Source: Virgisporangium aliadipatigenens (GTDB taxonomy: Bacteria > Actinomycetota > Actinomycetes > Mycobacteriales > Micromonosporaceae). Taken from it: a stretch of 64,000 bases of DNA. A program made the position numbers and the translations under genes. Positions 10,435-21,249 of this stretch are shown one piece after another. Under the pieces are notes generated by a model that did not search any database, was not told the DNA's origin, and was given only the letters and a program-made list of their open reading frames with translations. Location of the stretch: the NCBI RefSeq assembly GCF_016863615.1, contig NZ_BOPF01000050.1, positions 1-64,000 of the forward strand, in the 5' to 3' direction. Every line of letters starts with the position of its first letter. Position 1 is the stretch's first letter.

Positions 10435-10764
10435 TGCAACCCGGACGCCTACGCGCAGACCATCCTCACCCGCGCCTGGCTCTCCGAACGCCGCCTGGTG
10501 CGCTGGCGACGCGAACACAGCGCCGAACGGCTGCCCGACCCGGGATGGCAGCCGCCCGACCGGATCGCCGACCGGGACGCGCTGGCCGCCCTGCTGCGCT
10601 CGCTCGGCAAGCGGCAGCGGGCCGTCCTGGTGCTGCGCTACTACCACGACTACTCGGCCGAGGAGACCGCCGCGGTCCTGGACGTCTCGCCCGGCACCGT
10701 CAAGTCCCAGTCCGCGCGCGGCCTGGAGGCGCTGCGCACCGCGGCCGCCGCGAACCCCCACTGA
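10435..10764 (+). pseudogene. Truncated SigE-family sigma factor
   Basis: The reading frame gives NPDAYAQTILTRAWLSERRLVRW, then KRQRAVLVLRYYHDYSAEETAAVLDVSPGTVKSQSARGLEALR. This is the end of region 2 plus the linker and complete region 4 of a SigE-family ECF sigma factor. Region 2.1-2.3, which binds core polymerase and the -10 element, is missing, and no start codon or ribosome binding site precedes the match. The only in-frame start is a GTG at 10498 that would make region 4 alone (88 residues). It is therefore most likely a remnant. A degraded partner gene follows. Confidence 0.75.
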
Positions 10765-10783
10765 CCACGAAGGGCGGGAGACC

Positions 10784-11401
10784 ATGTCCCACCAACTGTT
10801 CGACGAACTGATCGGCACGCCCCCGCCGTCCACTGTGGACGTTCCGGCGATCGTGCGGGCAGGCTCACCGGCTACGGGATGACGGCCGTGGTCGCGGCGG
10901 CCGTCTCCGGCGCACTCGTCCTCACCGGAACGGGCCCGACGGGCGAACCCGCGCCGCCGGTGGCGCAGCCGCCGGATGCGACGTCCCGGCTGGTCGGCGA
11001 CACCACCGAGGCCGCGGAGGCGTCGGCGAAGCGGCTGAGCGAGGCGCTGGACCGGGCGCTGAAGCGGGCGGTGCCGGGTGCACGGGACGCTGGGCCTGAT
11101 GACGATCCCGACCCCCAAGGGGCCGCCGAAGAACGGCACGCCGACGCTCGGGCTGTCCTGCGCGGGCTTCGCCGGTTGCACCGAGAGCACCGGCCCGGGC
11201 GGAGTGAAGATCGTCACCTACGTCTACGACCTGGGCGCCGAGAAGGGGTTCAAGATCAATGTCGGGGCGCCCGGGGACCGGCTGCTGACCGTGTCGGTCG
11301 GCAACGCGTCCACCCTCCCACCGGTCTCCGCCGCCCCGCCGCTGACGACCGCCCAGGCGACGGCGATCGCGACGGAGGTGGCCTCCAAGATCGCGGCCTA
11401 G
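10784..11401 (+). pseudogene. Decayed sigma-associated (anti-sigma-like) membrane protein
   Basis: The gene starts well: an AGGGCGGGAG ribosome site and ATG at 10784, then MSHQLFDELIGTPP and STVDVPAIVRAG, the usual N-terminus of proteins encoded after SigE-family sigma genes. It stops at 10880-10882. The membrane segment (MTAVVAAAVSGALVLTG) continues in a second frame from 10879. The extracellular part (from TIPTPKGPPKNGTP to ATAIATEVASKIAA, about 11102-11401) is in a third. Two frameshifts or small deletions, near 10860 and 11080, therefore disrupt it. With the truncated sigma gene upstream this is a dead regulatory pair. Confidence 0.7.
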
Positions 11402-11406
11402 GCTCC

Positions 11407-11470
11407 ATGATGGGTACTTTGGCGCCGGGGCGTTCACAGACGTCACCGCGGTGCCAGAAGTACCGATCAT
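11407..11470. terminator. Bidirectional terminator between convergent genes
   Basis: The arm at 11407-11426 (ATGATGGGTACTTTGGCGCC) pairs with 11450-11470 with only a few mismatches or bulges, across a 23-nt loop. It lies exactly between the rightward decayed locus and the leftward membrane-protein gene. Confidence 0.55.
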
Positions 11471-11474
11471 CGAC

Positions 11475-12131
11475 TCATCGACCCAGGAAGATCGCGTCGG
11501 TCACCAGCACCACGCCGCCCAGCGCGACGCACATCAGCACCGTCCATGCGATCGTGGCGACCGACGCCCGGCCGCGTTCGGACCACGTGCGGCCGAGCAG
11601 CAGCACCGCGCCCACCCCGAACGCCACCGACACCACCGCCTCCGGCACGTAGCGCAGCACCACGAGGTCGTACAGCGCCTGAGCGACGAAGATCCCGCCG
11701 AGCAGGCCGAGCGCGACCGGCCGCCACCACGGTTCGCCCCGCCGCCAGGTAGCCCCCGCCGCCCCGAACAGCGGCCCGGCGACCAGCGCCACCACGCCCC
11801 ACGCGAGCGGCCCCTTCAGCGCGGCACCGCTGACGTCGTCGTGCAGGAACAGCGTCGTGCAGGCGTAGTAGCCGAGATCGGCGCCGAGCAGCACGAGCGT
11901 TCCGGCGAGGGCGGCGGCCCACCCGCGCACCGGCAGCACGGCACACGCCACGAACGCCGCGAACGACCACGCCGCCCCGGAGTTGTTCAGCGTCGCCAGG
12001 ACCGCCTCGACGGCCCGGACGTCCGGCGTCGGCAGGGCCTGCAGGCCGAGCGTGAGCGCCCCGACGGCGAGCCCGGTCACCAGGGCCAGCGGCTGCGACA
12101 TCCTTCGCGGCGGAGCAACGACCATCGTCAT
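11475..12131 (-). CDS. Multi-pass membrane protein (DUF6518-like)
   Basis: About 218 residues with five or six hydrophobic helices spread along the chain (for example PLALVTGLAVGALTLGLQAL, AWGVVALVAGPLFGAAGA, VALGLLGGIFVAQALYDLVV, VATIAWTVLMCVALGGVVLV). Conserved-looking polar spots are the GADLGYYACTT segment and RRGEPWWRP. It resembles the uncharacterised actinobacterial DUF6518 membrane family; no transport or enzyme signature is seen. ATG codons at 12131 or 12101 are the plausible starts. It follows the LuxR-type regulator gene on the same strand after 67 bp and may be co-transcribed. Confidence 0.65.
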   Translation of the reverse strand: MTMVVAPPRRMSQPLALVTGLAVGALTLGLQALPTPDVRAVEAVLATLNNSGAAWSFAAFVACAVLPVRGWAAALAGTLVLLGADLGYYACTTLFLHDDVSGAALKGPLAWGVVALVAGPLFGAAGATWRRGEPWWRPVALGLLGGIFVAQALYDLVVLRYVPEAVVSVAFGVGAVLLLGRTWSERGRASVATIAWTVLMCVALGGVVLVTDAIFLGR

Positions 12132-12198
12132 GTGCGAATGATCCGGTGCGCGAAAACCGCCACGCATCGGCCGAAAGTCAGAGGGAAGGGGGAAACCG

Positions 12199-14946
12199 TC
12201 AGTCGCCGAGCGTCTGATCGAGCATGCGGGCCAGCTGCGCCCTGTTGCGCACGCCGAGCCGCCGGTACAGCCGGGTCAGGTTGGCCTCGACCGCCTTGAT
12301 CGACAGGAACAGCGAGCGCGCGATCTCGCGGTTGGTGGCGCCGGCGCGGACCAGTTCGACGATGCGGCGCTCGGTGTCGGAGAGGCCGGCCGCCCGGGCA
12401 CCGTCCAGGCGCAGCAGCTCCGACTCGGCGATCGCCAACCACGGGGCCGCCCCGATCGCCTGGTACCGGCGCACCGCCTCGGTCAGCGCGGCGCGGGCGG
12501 CGGCGCGGCGGTGCGCGCGGCGTTCGAGGATGCCGAGCGTGTGCCAGGCGCGGGCCAGCTCCAACGGGTACGGGTGATCCGCCCACCGGTCGATCGACTC
12601 GCGCAGCGCGGCCACCCCGTCGCGGGCCTCCCGCGTGGCCGCGACCAGGACCGCCTCCGCACGGTCCAGGCCCAGCAGCGTCGGCGTGCGGTCCAGGCGC
12701 AGCGCGTGCCCGCGGATGTCGTTGAGCACGGTCGCCGCCTCGGCCCGCGCGCCGGTGGCCACCAGCGCCTCGACGTAGTCGGCGTGCCACAGCACCGCGC
12801 CGGGCTCCACCCGGGACAGCCGCTGCTCCAGGTCGTGCGCCTGCCGCATCGAGGCGACGGCGGCGGTGGCGTCGCCGCGCATGTGCTGGACCACGCCCAT
12901 GATCGCCGACATCGACCGCAGCCAGTCCTCGTCGCCCGCCGCGAGGCAGGCCTGCAGGCCGCGTTCGGCGTAGCCGGCCGCCGCCTCGACCGAACCGCCG
13001 TGGATCTCCACCGTGGCGGCCACCAGTAGCGCCGGCCCCTGGCTGACCTCGACGTCGGCCGACAGCCGCAGGCAGGTGTGCCCGGCGACGAGCGCGTCGG
13101 CGCAGCGGCCCGCGCGGGACAGGATGATGCCGGCCGAGACCAGCACCTGGGCCAGTTCGCGGACCATGCTCGACTGGCGCACCTCTTCGCACAGCGCGTC
13201 GATGCGGCGTTCCGCCTCGGCGATGTCGCCGCGCATCATCTGCCGCATCGCCGCCATCTGCCGGGCGACCACCGTCTCGTAGGACAGCGGCAGGCGGGCC
13301 GCGATCTCACCGGCCCGGATCGACATCTCGTCGCCCTCCGGGTCGGTCAGCACGGTGCCGCGCCAGCTGAGCACCTCGACCAGGCGTTCGGTGTCGCCGC
13401 ACTGCTCGGCGACCTCCTCGGCGCGCTTCAGCTCGGCCAGGGTGCTCTCGGTGTCGGCGTCGTACCAGGCCTTCATCGCCCGGTACATGCGCACGTGCGC
13501 GAGCAGGTCCGGCTCGTCCAGCGCGTCGGCGAACGCCGCGTCCAGCAGCGGCATGATCCCGGAGATGTCCTGCCCGGCCAGGTCGATCAGCAGCAGCCGG
13601 GCACCGACGCGGGTGCGCCGGTCGGCGGCGTCGGTCAGGGCGGCGGTGGCGTACCGGTGCGCCTCGGCGACGGCGCCGGCCGCGTAGGCGTACTGCGCCG
13701 CGGAGAGCCGGCGGGCCGCGGCCGTCGCGGCGCTCCCACCGGTGCCGGCGGGCGTGCGGTCGGCGGCCAGCGCCGCGAGGTCGGCGGCGGTCGCCGGTGC
13801 GCCGCGCAACCGTGCGGTGCCGGCCGCGGCCGCCAGGGTGGCGGCGAGCTCCTCGTCGGGGCCGGTCGAGGCGGCGGCCAGGTGCCGGGCGCGTTCGACC
13901 GGATCGGTGACCGTGCCGGCGAGCCGCTCGTGGGCGTGGGCCAGCTCGGCCGGCGAACCGTCGGCGTAGACCATCTCGCGCAGCAGCGGATGCGCGAAGC
14001 GCACCGCCCCGTCGACGGCGACCGTCACCACCCCGGCGGCCGCGGCGTCGGCGAGGCCGCCGGGATCCGCACCACAGCGGCTGATCAGCTCCCGCGAGGG
14101 GCGGGCCGCCGCGGCGGCGATCAGCAGGGGCGGGCGCCCCGCCGGTGAGAGTTTCGCGAGCCGCGCCGCCAGCAGGCCACGCAGCCGATCCGGCACCGGC
14201 AGCGGGCCGGTGGGCGAGATCTCGCCGCGCTCCTGCAGCGCACGGCCCAGCTCGACGGCGAACATCGGGTTGCCGCCGCTGGCCGCGTAGACCCGGCTGA
14301 GGCGGTGGCGCGGCACGGCGGCGCCGTAGCGGGCGCGCAGGATGTCGGAGACGTCCGCCTCGCCGAGCGGCGGGACCGCGATCTCCCGGCACGGCGTGGG
14401 ACACAGGTCCGCGAGGGCCGGGCTGCCGCCGTCGCTCACCCGTTCGGCGGCGATCACCTGCACGGGAACGTTGGCCAGCCGCCGCGCGACGAAGCGCAGC
14501 ACCCCGGCGCTGGGCTCGTCGATCCACTGCACGTCGTCGAGGACGAGCAGGACCGGCCGCTCCGCGGCGAGCCCGCGCAGCAGCTCCAGCACGGCCAGCC
14601 GCACCGCCAACTGGTCCTGCGGCGTGGCCGGAACGGCGCTGCGCAGCAGGGCCCCGTCGAGCGCGGCGCGCAGCTGCGGCGGCAGCGCCGGCCCGGAGTC
14701 GTCGTCCAGGATCCCGTCGAACAGGTCCACCAGCGCGAGATAGGGGAGCTCGGCCTCGGCCTGGGCCGCGGCGGCGCGCAGGACCAGCCCTCCGGTGCCG
14801 GTGGCACCGATCGCCCCGAGGATGGTCGACTTGCCGATGCCGGCCGGTCCCCAGAGCAGCACGCTGCCGCCCGCGGCGAGCTCGGTGCCCGCGCGTGCGA
14901 GCAGATCGCCACGGCCGACAGGTGCATCGGTCCGGGTAGAGGTCAC
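12199..14946 (-). CDS. Large ATP-binding LuxR-family regulator (LAL type)
   Basis: A transcription regulator of about 915 residues: an N-terminal STAND-type ATPase with Walker A (LLWGPAGIGKSTIL, about 30-43) and Walker B (VLLVLDDVQWID, near 130), a long helical TPR-like middle, and a C-terminal LuxR helix-turn-helix (LSDTERRIVELVRAGATNRE to RNRAQLARML). MalT-like LAL proteins use ATP and an inducer to activate sugar or secondary-metabolism genes. The start chosen is GTG at 14946, eight residues before the APVGR segment that begins the domain; an in-frame GTG at 14997 is the alternative. Its target is unknown; the neighbours are an amidohydrolase and a membrane protein. Confidence 0.85.
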   Translation of the reverse strand: MTSTRTDAPVGRGDLLARAGTELAAGGSVLLWGPAGIGKSTILGAIGATGTGGLVLRAAAAQAEAELPYLALVDLFDGILDDDSGPALPPQLRAALDGALLRSAVPATPQDQLAVRLAVLELLRGLAAERPVLLVLDDVQWIDEPSAGVLRFVARRLANVPVQVIAAERVSDGGSPALADLCPTPCREIAVPPLGEADVSDILRARYGAAVPRHRLSRVYAASGGNPMFAVELGRALQERGEISPTGPLPVPDRLRGLLAARLAKLSPAGRPPLLIAAAAARPSRELISRCGADPGGLADAAAAGVVTVAVDGAVRFAHPLLREMVYADGSPAELAHAHERLAGTVTDPVERARHLAAASTGPDEELAATLAAAAGTARLRGAPATAADLAALAADRTPAGTGGSAATAAARRLSAAQYAYAAGAVAEAHRYATAALTDAADRRTRVGARLLLIDLAGQDISGIMPLLDAAFADALDEPDLLAHVRMYRAMKAWYDADTESTLAELKRAEEVAEQCGDTERLVEVLSWRGTVLTDPEGDEMSIRAGEIAARLPLSYETVVARQMAAMRQMMRGDIAEAERRIDALCEEVRQSSMVRELAQVLVSAGIILSRAGRCADALVAGHTCLRLSADVEVSQGPALLVAATVEIHGGSVEAAAGYAERGLQACLAAGDEDWLRSMSAIMGVVQHMRGDATAAVASMRQAHDLEQRLSRVEPGAVLWHADYVEALVATGARAEAATVLNDIRGHALRLDRTPTLLGLDRAEAVLVAATREARDGVAALRESIDRWADHPYPLELARAWHTLGILERRAHRRAAARAALTEAVRRYQAIGAAPWLAIAESELLRLDGARAAGLSDTERRIVELVRAGATNREIARSLFLSIKAVEANLTRLYRRLGVRNRAQLARMLDQTLGD

Positions 14947-15001
14947 GTGAACGAGTCTGCCGGTGTACAGCCGTAAATGCGACCGGGCAAAAGGCACAGA
15001 T

Positions 15002-16234
15002 TCATACCTTGACGCGTCGACCCGCCCGCCAAACGCCGGTAATACGTGCGGGATCGGCCAGAAGCGTCAATTCGGTGAGCGGATCGCCATCCACCGTGAT
15101 CACGTCCGCGTCGAAGCCCTCCCGCAGTTGTCCGGAGCGCGGTGCCTGCGGTCCCAATGTCTCCGGGCCGGTTGCCGTGGACATTTCAATTACTTGTAAC
15201 GGGGTGAAACCCAAACGCAACAACAGGGGTAGTTCGCGGCCGTTGCGACCCCATCCGGCCGGCCGGTGCGCACCGCTCACGCCCAGGTCGCTACCCATCG
15301 CGACGGTGACCCCGCGTTCGACGGCCAGTTGAATCGCCGCGGCGTGCCGGTCGGCGACCGCTTCCAATTTCGGCAGCGCGAACGCGGGCGCTGCCCCGGA
15401 GTCCAGAATTTCGTGCACGATGGTGCGGGTCGTCACGAGGACGGCGCCGGTCTCGCGCATCGCGTCCGCGCTCTCCTCGTCCAGGAACGTCCCGTGCTCG
15501 ATCGTGCGCGCCCCGGCCTCCAGCGCGGCCATGATTCCCGGCTTGCCGTGGCAGTGCGCGGCGACGATCCGTTCGGCCATGCCGGCCACCTCGACGACGG
15601 CGCGCAACTCGGCCCCGGTGAACTGCTGGTGCTCCAGCGGGTCCACCTCCGACAGCACGCCGCCCGACGCGCACACCTTGATCACCTTGGCGTTGCGGCG
15701 CAGCTGCTCCCGGGCGGCCCTGGCGCACTCGGCCGGCCCGTCGCAGATCCGGACCTCCGCACCGGCCGCGCTGTACTCGTCCATCCAGGCCAGCGGCATC
15801 GAGTGGACGTCGGCGTGACCGCCGGTGGTGGACAGGATCGCGCCGGCCGCGTAGATCGCCGGGCCCTCGATCGCCCCCTCCTCCACCGCCCGCGCCAGGT
15901 GCACACCGAGGCCGCCCAGCTCCCGGATGCTGGTGATCCCGGCGTTCAGGGCGGCCCGCAGGTCGGCCGTCGAACGCGCCGCCCGCAGCGCCACCGGCAG
16001 CTGCGGCAGCTGCGCCAGGTCGAACATGTGGAAGCCGAGCAGGTGCGTGTGGGCGTCCCACAGGCCGGGGAGCACCGCCGGGGTGCGCACCACGGTGGCG
16101 TTCGGGGTGGGCGGGGCGACGTCGGACGGGCCGGCATAGCGGATCGCCGGCCCGTCCAGTACGACGGTCCCGTTCCGGATCGGGTCGCCCCGGCCGGGGA
16201 TGAGCAGGTCAGCATCGATACGGGTCACCGGCAT
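15002..16234 (-). CDS. Metal-dependent amidohydrolase (imidazolonepropionase/prolidase-like)
   Basis: About 410 residues of the amidohydrolase superfamily. Metal-site motifs: HTHLLGFH near 63, a candidate carboxylated lysine in KVIKVCASGG near 190, HCHGKPG and TIEHGTFLDEE near 230-250, and MGSDLGVSG near 320. Related enzymes cut Xaa-Pro dipeptides or cyclic amides; the substrate cannot be told from sequence. No signal peptide is seen. Three ATG codons lie close together; 16234 (MPVTRIDADLLIPG) is preferred since the product matches the usual N-terminal beta sandwich there. It follows pheT by 31 bp and precedes the LAL regulator by about 55 bp. Confidence 0.8.
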   Translation of the reverse strand: MPVTRIDADLLIPGRGDPIRNGTVVLDGPAIRYAGPSDVAPPTPNATVVRTPAVLPGLWDAHTHLLGFHMFDLAQLPQLPVALRAARSTADLRAALNAGITSIRELGGLGVHLARAVEEGAIEGPAIYAAGAILSTTGGHADVHSMPLAWMDEYSAAGAEVRICDGPAECARAAREQLRRNAKVIKVCASGGVLSEVDPLEHQQFTGAELRAVVEVAGMAERIVAAHCHGKPGIMAALEAGARTIEHGTFLDEESADAMRETGAVLVTTRTIVHEILDSGAAPAFALPKLEAVADRHAAAIQLAVERGVTVAMGSDLGVSGAHRPAGWGRNGRELPLLLRLGFTPLQVIEMSTATGPETLGPQAPRSGQLREGFDADVITVDGDPLTELTLLADPARITGVWRAGRRVKV

Positions 16235-16265
16235 GCCGATGATCATATGCACGACCCGGTACGGA

Positions 16266-18740
16266 TCATGCGCCGCGCAGGGCGGCCCCCAGACGTTCCC
16301 TAGCCACGGTGACCGCGGCGTCGCGGGCCGCGACCGCCTCGTCGACCGTGAGCGTCCGGTCCCCCGCGCGGAACGTCAGCTTGTAGGCGAGCGACTTGCG
16401 CCCCTGCCCCACCTGCGCACCCGTGTAGACGTCGAACAGCCGCACCGCCTCCAGCAGTTCGCCCGCGCCGTCGGTCAGCGCGCGCTGCACCTCCGCCGCC
16501 GGGGTGGCCGCGTCGACCACCAACGCCACGTCGATCAGCGCCGGCGGGTACGACGACACGGTCGGCGTCACCACGATCCCCGGCAGCGGAACGTCGTCCA
16601 GCACCAGTTCCGTCGCGCAGGTACGCGGCGGCAGGTCCAGGGCGGCGCACACGGCCGGGTGCAGTTCGCCGGCGTGGCCGATGACCTTGCCGCCGACGAC
16701 GATCTCGGCGCAGCGGCCCGGGTGCCACGGCGGGTTGGTGCCGGCCCGCACGACCGGCTCCGCGCCGGCGGTCTCCACCACCAGACGCGCGGCGTCGACC
16801 GCGTCGGCCCAGGACACCGGCCGCCCCGCGCCCCACCAGCCGGCCGGCTCCGCGTCACCGGCGAGCACCGCTGCCACGTGCCACGGCTGCGCCGGAACGA
16901 CCGCCTGCGCCAGCGCCAGCTCCTCGTCGGTCGGCCGCCGGTCCACCCCGAGCGCGGGCGGCGTGGCCCCGTTCCCCGGGTGGAACACCGGACCGATCTC
17001 GTAGAGCGCCACGTCCCGGTGCCCCCGGCCCAGGTTGCGCCGCAGCGCCCCGAGCAGCGGCGGCAGCAGCGTGGTCCGCAGCGCCGGCTCCTCCTCGGAG
17101 ATCGGGTTGGCCAGCCGCACCTGCGCGCGCCGCGGGTCGTCCGCCGGGATGCCGAGCGCGTCCAGCGCGGACTCACCGACGAACGGGTACGTCAGCACCT
17201 CCACGAAGCCGGCCTCGGCCAGGGCCCGGCCCACGCTCGTGCGGCGGCGCTGCGTCGCCGTCCAGCCGTTACCGGGCGGGGCGATCGGCAGCACGCTCGG
17301 CACCTTGTCGTACCCGTCGAGCCGGATCACCTCCTCCACCAGGTCGGCCGGGTCGGTCAGGTCGGGGCGCCAGGTCGGCGGGGTCACCGTCAGCCGGTCG
17401 CCGTCGGCCACCACGTCGGCGCCGATCTCCTGGAGGAGTTCGGTCACCCGCTCGCGCGAGTAGTCCACGCCGGCCACCCGGGACGGCAGCGCCGCGTCGA
17501 GCTGCACCTGCCGGCGGGTCGGCCGGGTGTCGAAGTCGAGCAGCTCCGTGCCGGGCGTGCCGCCGCCGTACTGCACCAGCAGCCGCACCGCCTTCTCGAG
17601 GCCGACCAGGCAGAGTTCGCGGTCGACGCCGCGTTCCCAGCGCTTGGAGGCCTCGCTCGGCAGCTTGTGCCGTCGCGCGGTGCGGGCCACCATCACCGGG
17701 TCCCAGTGCGCCGCCTCGAACAGGATGTCCACAGTGGACGGCTGGACCTCGCTCGTCTCGCCGCCCATCACGGCCGCGAGCGAGATGGGCCCGGTGTCGT
17801 CGCAGATCACCATGTCCTCGGGGTCGAGCGTGCGTGCGACGCCGTCGAGCGTGGTCAGCTTCTCCCCGGCGTTCGCCCGCCGTACGACGAGCGGTCCGCG
17901 GATCAGATTCAGGTCGAACGCGTGCATCGGCTGGCCGAGTTCCATCATCAGGTAGTTGGTGATGTCGACGGCCAGATTGATGGAACGGACACCGGCCACG
18001 GCGAGCCGCTTGCGCATCCACTCCGGAGCCCGCGCGGACGGGTCGATCCCGCGCACGACGCGCGCCGCGAACCGGTCGCAGCCCAGCGGATCCACCACGG
18101 CGACCGGGTACGCCGGCTCGGGCGTGCCCGGCGTCGGCTCGACCGACAGCGCCGGATCCCGGAACGGCAGCCCCAACGAGTGCGACAGCTCCCGGGCGAT
18201 GCCGCGCGCCGAGAAGCAGTAGCCGCGGTCCGGGGTGATGGCCAGCTCGATCAGCACCTCGTCGAGGCCCACCAGCGGCCGCGCCTCGGTGCCCGGCTCG
18301 GCGGTACCCGGCTCCAGCACGATGATCCCGGCATGGTCGTCGCTGACGCCCAGCTCCCGCCCGGAGCAGATCATCCCGTTGGAGATCTGCCCGTAGGTCT
18401 TGCGCGCGGCGATCTCGAACCCGCCGGGGAGAACGGCGCCGGGCAGCGCCACGACGACGAGGTCACCGGGGTCGAAGTTCTGCGCGCCGCAGATGATCCC
18501 GCGCACGCCGCCGTGCGCCTCGCCGACATCCACCTGGCAGTAGCGGATCGGCTTCTTGACCTTCGGCACCGGCTCGAACGACTCGACCCGCCCGACGACG
18601 AGCGGACCCTCCACAGTGGACCCGAGGTCGCTGATCCCCTCGACCTCGAGCCCGACCTTCACGAGGGCCCGCTCCAGCTCGAGCGCGGACAGCTCCGGCA
18701 GGTCGACGTACTCGCGCAGCCACGCGACGGACACCTTCAC
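16266..18740 (-). CDS. pheT: Phenylalanyl-tRNA synthetase beta chain
   Basis: The large subunit of the (alpha-beta)2 enzyme that charges tRNA-Phe. Its 824 residues have the expected order: N-terminal MKVSVAWLREYVDLP, a tRNA-binding OB domain (about 40-150, IRYCQVDVG...GIICGAQNFDPGDLVVVALPGAVLPGG), the B3/B4 editing region (about 210-400), the B5 domain (about 405-475), and a ferredoxin-fold anticodon-binding domain at the end (SSYPPALIDVALVVDAATPA...LRAGDRTLTVDE). It starts 4 bp after pheS. Confidence 0.97.
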   Translation of the reverse strand: MKVSVAWLREYVDLPELSALELERALVKVGLEVEGISDLGSTVEGPLVVGRVESFEPVPKVKKPIRYCQVDVGEAHGGVRGIICGAQNFDPGDLVVVALPGAVLPGGFEIAARKTYGQISNGMICSGRELGVSDDHAGIIVLEPGTAEPGTEARPLVGLDEVLIELAITPDRGYCFSARGIARELSHSLGLPFRDPALSVEPTPGTPEPAYPVAVVDPLGCDRFAARVVRGIDPSARAPEWMRKRLAVAGVRSINLAVDITNYLMMELGQPMHAFDLNLIRGPLVVRRANAGEKLTTLDGVARTLDPEDMVICDDTGPISLAAVMGGETSEVQPSTVDILFEAAHWDPVMVARTARRHKLPSEASKRWERGVDRELCLVGLEKAVRLLVQYGGGTPGTELLDFDTRPTRRQVQLDAALPSRVAGVDYSRERVTELLQEIGADVVADGDRLTVTPPTWRPDLTDPADLVEEVIRLDGYDKVPSVLPIAPPGNGWTATQRRRTSVGRALAEAGFVEVLTYPFVGESALDALGIPADDPRRAQVRLANPISEEEPALRTTLLPPLLGALRRNLGRGHRDVALYEIGPVFHPGNGATPPALGVDRRPTDEELALAQAVVPAQPWHVAAVLAGDAEPAGWWGAGRPVSWADAVDAARLVVETAGAEPVVRAGTNPPWHPGRCAEIVVGGKVIGHAGELHPAVCAALDLPPRTCATELVLDDVPLPGIVVTPTVSSYPPALIDVALVVDAATPAAEVQRALTDGAGELLEAVRLFDVYTGAQVGQGRKSLAYKLTFRAGDRTLTVDEAVAARDAAVTVARERLGAALRGA

Positions 18741-18744
18741 TGCC

Positions 18745-19932
<1,188 letters not shown>

Positions 19933-20748
19933 TCACAGGGAACGCTCCTCGATAGAAAGCACTCGCGCACTAGCGTACAGGCACACCGCGGCGGCAGCAG
20001 CCAGGTTAAGGCTCTCGGCGCGGCCGTGGAGCGGCACGTGCACGCGGGCGTCGGCGGCGTCGGCCAGTTCGGGGGGCAGCCCGTGCGCCTCGGTCCCGAA
20101 CAGCCACGCGGTCGGCCCGGAAAGCGGCGCGTCGTACAGCGACACGGAGCCGTAGCCGTCGGCCGCGAGCACCGTGAAACCGTTGTCCCGCAAGGCCTTC
20201 ACCACGTGGAACGGATCCTCCTCGCGCACCACGTCGACGTGGAACAGGCTGCCCGCCGAGGCGCGCACCGCCTTGCCGTTGTACGGATCCACGGCGTCGC
20301 CCGCGAAGATCACGGCGCCCGCACCCGCCGCGTCGGCCGTGCGCAGGACGGTGCCGGCGTTGCCGGGATCGCGCACCTCGGCCAGAACGGCCACCAGCCG
20401 CGGCCGCTTCGCCAGGGCCTCGAAGAGCGGCACGTCGAAGGTGCGACACACCGCGACCAGGCCCTGCGGGTTGACCGTCTCGGCGAGCGCACCGAGGCCT
20501 GCGTCGTTGATCAATGTGGCGCCGGCCGTCAGTTCGGGATGGGCGGCGACGCCCTTCGGCGTGGCGAACAGCTCCTCGATGTGGGCCGACGCCTCGCGCA
20601 CCGCCTGCGGCCCCTCCACGAGGAAGCGGCCGGTCTCGTCGCGTTCGCGCCGCCGCTGCAGGCGCCGAGCAGCGACGACCCGGGGTGACCGCTGGGTGAG
20701 CGGTGCGGCCCCGGGTCGCAGTGCGGGTGTCTCAGGCAGCGGTCGCAC
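19933..20748 (-). CDS. TrmH/SpoU-family RNA 2-O-methyltransferase
   Basis: A knotted SAM-dependent RNA ribose methyltransferase, about 271 residues. The N-terminal substrate-binding domain ([30 protein letters not shown]) is followed by the SPOUT domain with motif 1 ([23 protein letters not shown]), motif 2 ([13 protein letters not shown]) and motif 3 ([23 protein letters not shown]). The best start is GTG at 20748, overlapping the end of rplT by 17 bp. A 23S rRNA target (TsnR/RlmB-like) is likely from the placement after rplT, but the exact nucleotide is unknown. Confidence 0.9.
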   Translation of the reverse strand: MRPLPETPALRPGAAPLTQRSPRVVAARRLQRRRERDETGRFLVEGPQAVREASAHIEELFATPKGVAAHPELTAGATLINDAGLGALAETVNPQGLVAVCRTFDVPLFEALAKRPRLVAVLAEVRDPGNAGTVLRTADAAGAGAVIFAGDAVDPYNGKAVRASAGSLFHVDVVREEDPFHVVKALRDNGFTVLAADGYGSVSLYDAPLSGPTAWLFGTEAHGLPPELADAADARVHVPLHGRAESLNLAAAAAVCLYASARVLSIEERSL

Positions 20749-21115
20749 CGGTGCCGTTGTCGGCGACGGCCTTCGCGGCCACGGCCACGATGCCGGCGAA
20801 CGCCTTCTCGTCATTGACGGCGAGATCGGCCAGGATCTTGCGGTCCACGTCGATGCCGGCGAGGCGCAGGCCCTGGATCAGGCGGTTGTAGGTGAGCCCG
20901 TTGGCGCGAGCGGCCGCGTTGATCCGGGTGATCCACAGCTGGCGGAAGTCGCCCTTGCGGTCACGGCGGTCACGGTAGGCGTACTGCATCGAGTGCAGCA
21001 CCTGCTCCTTGGCCTTGCGGTAAAGGCGCGAGCGCTGACCGCGGTAGCCACTCGCGGTCTCCAGGATGGTACGGCGCTTCTTCTGGGCGTTGACCGCCCG
21101 CTTCACGCGTGCCAC
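20732..21115 (-). CDS. rplT: 50S ribosomal protein L20
   Basis: A basic protein of 127 residues needed for early 50S assembly. Typical features: [59 protein letters not shown] and [11 protein letters not shown]. The C-terminal tail rich in alanine is normal for actinobacteria. It starts with GTG at 21115 behind an AGGAG box. In several bacteria L20 represses its own operon; here a strong hairpin at 21136-21161 sits right before the gene. Confidence 0.98.
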   Translation of the reverse strand: MARVKRAVNAQKKRRTILETASGYRGQRSRLYRKAKEQVLHSMQYAYRDRRDRKGDFRQLWITRINAAARANGLTYNRLIQGLRLAGIDVDRKILADLAVNDEKAFAGIVAVAAKAVADNGTGATAA

Positions 21116-21135
21116 GGTTCGTACTCCTCATCAAG

Positions 21136-21161
21136 GACCGGCCCACGCACCGGGGCCGGTC
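21136..21161 (-). other. Strong hairpin between rpmI and rplT
   Basis: GACCGGCCC (21136-21144) and GGGCCGGTC (21153-21161) form a perfect 9-bp stem with an 8-nt loop, ending about 20 nt before the rplT GTG. The position would suit an L20 operator, mRNA-processing signal or internal terminator. There is no direct evidence for any of these. Confidence 0.4.
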
Positions 21162-21249
21162 AGGTCACTACTCGGAATTGGCCTCGCTGTGCCCTCGCAC
21201 GAGTGCTCGGCCATGGCGCGCTAGAGCGGCCTGGTACAGCAGCTCGGCG

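Noticed and set aside
10498-10764. A free-standing region-4-only sigma protein
   Set aside because: Possible in principle, but the same frame continues upstream into region 2 sequence without a start, and the partner gene is also broken, so a truncated pseudogene is the simpler reading.
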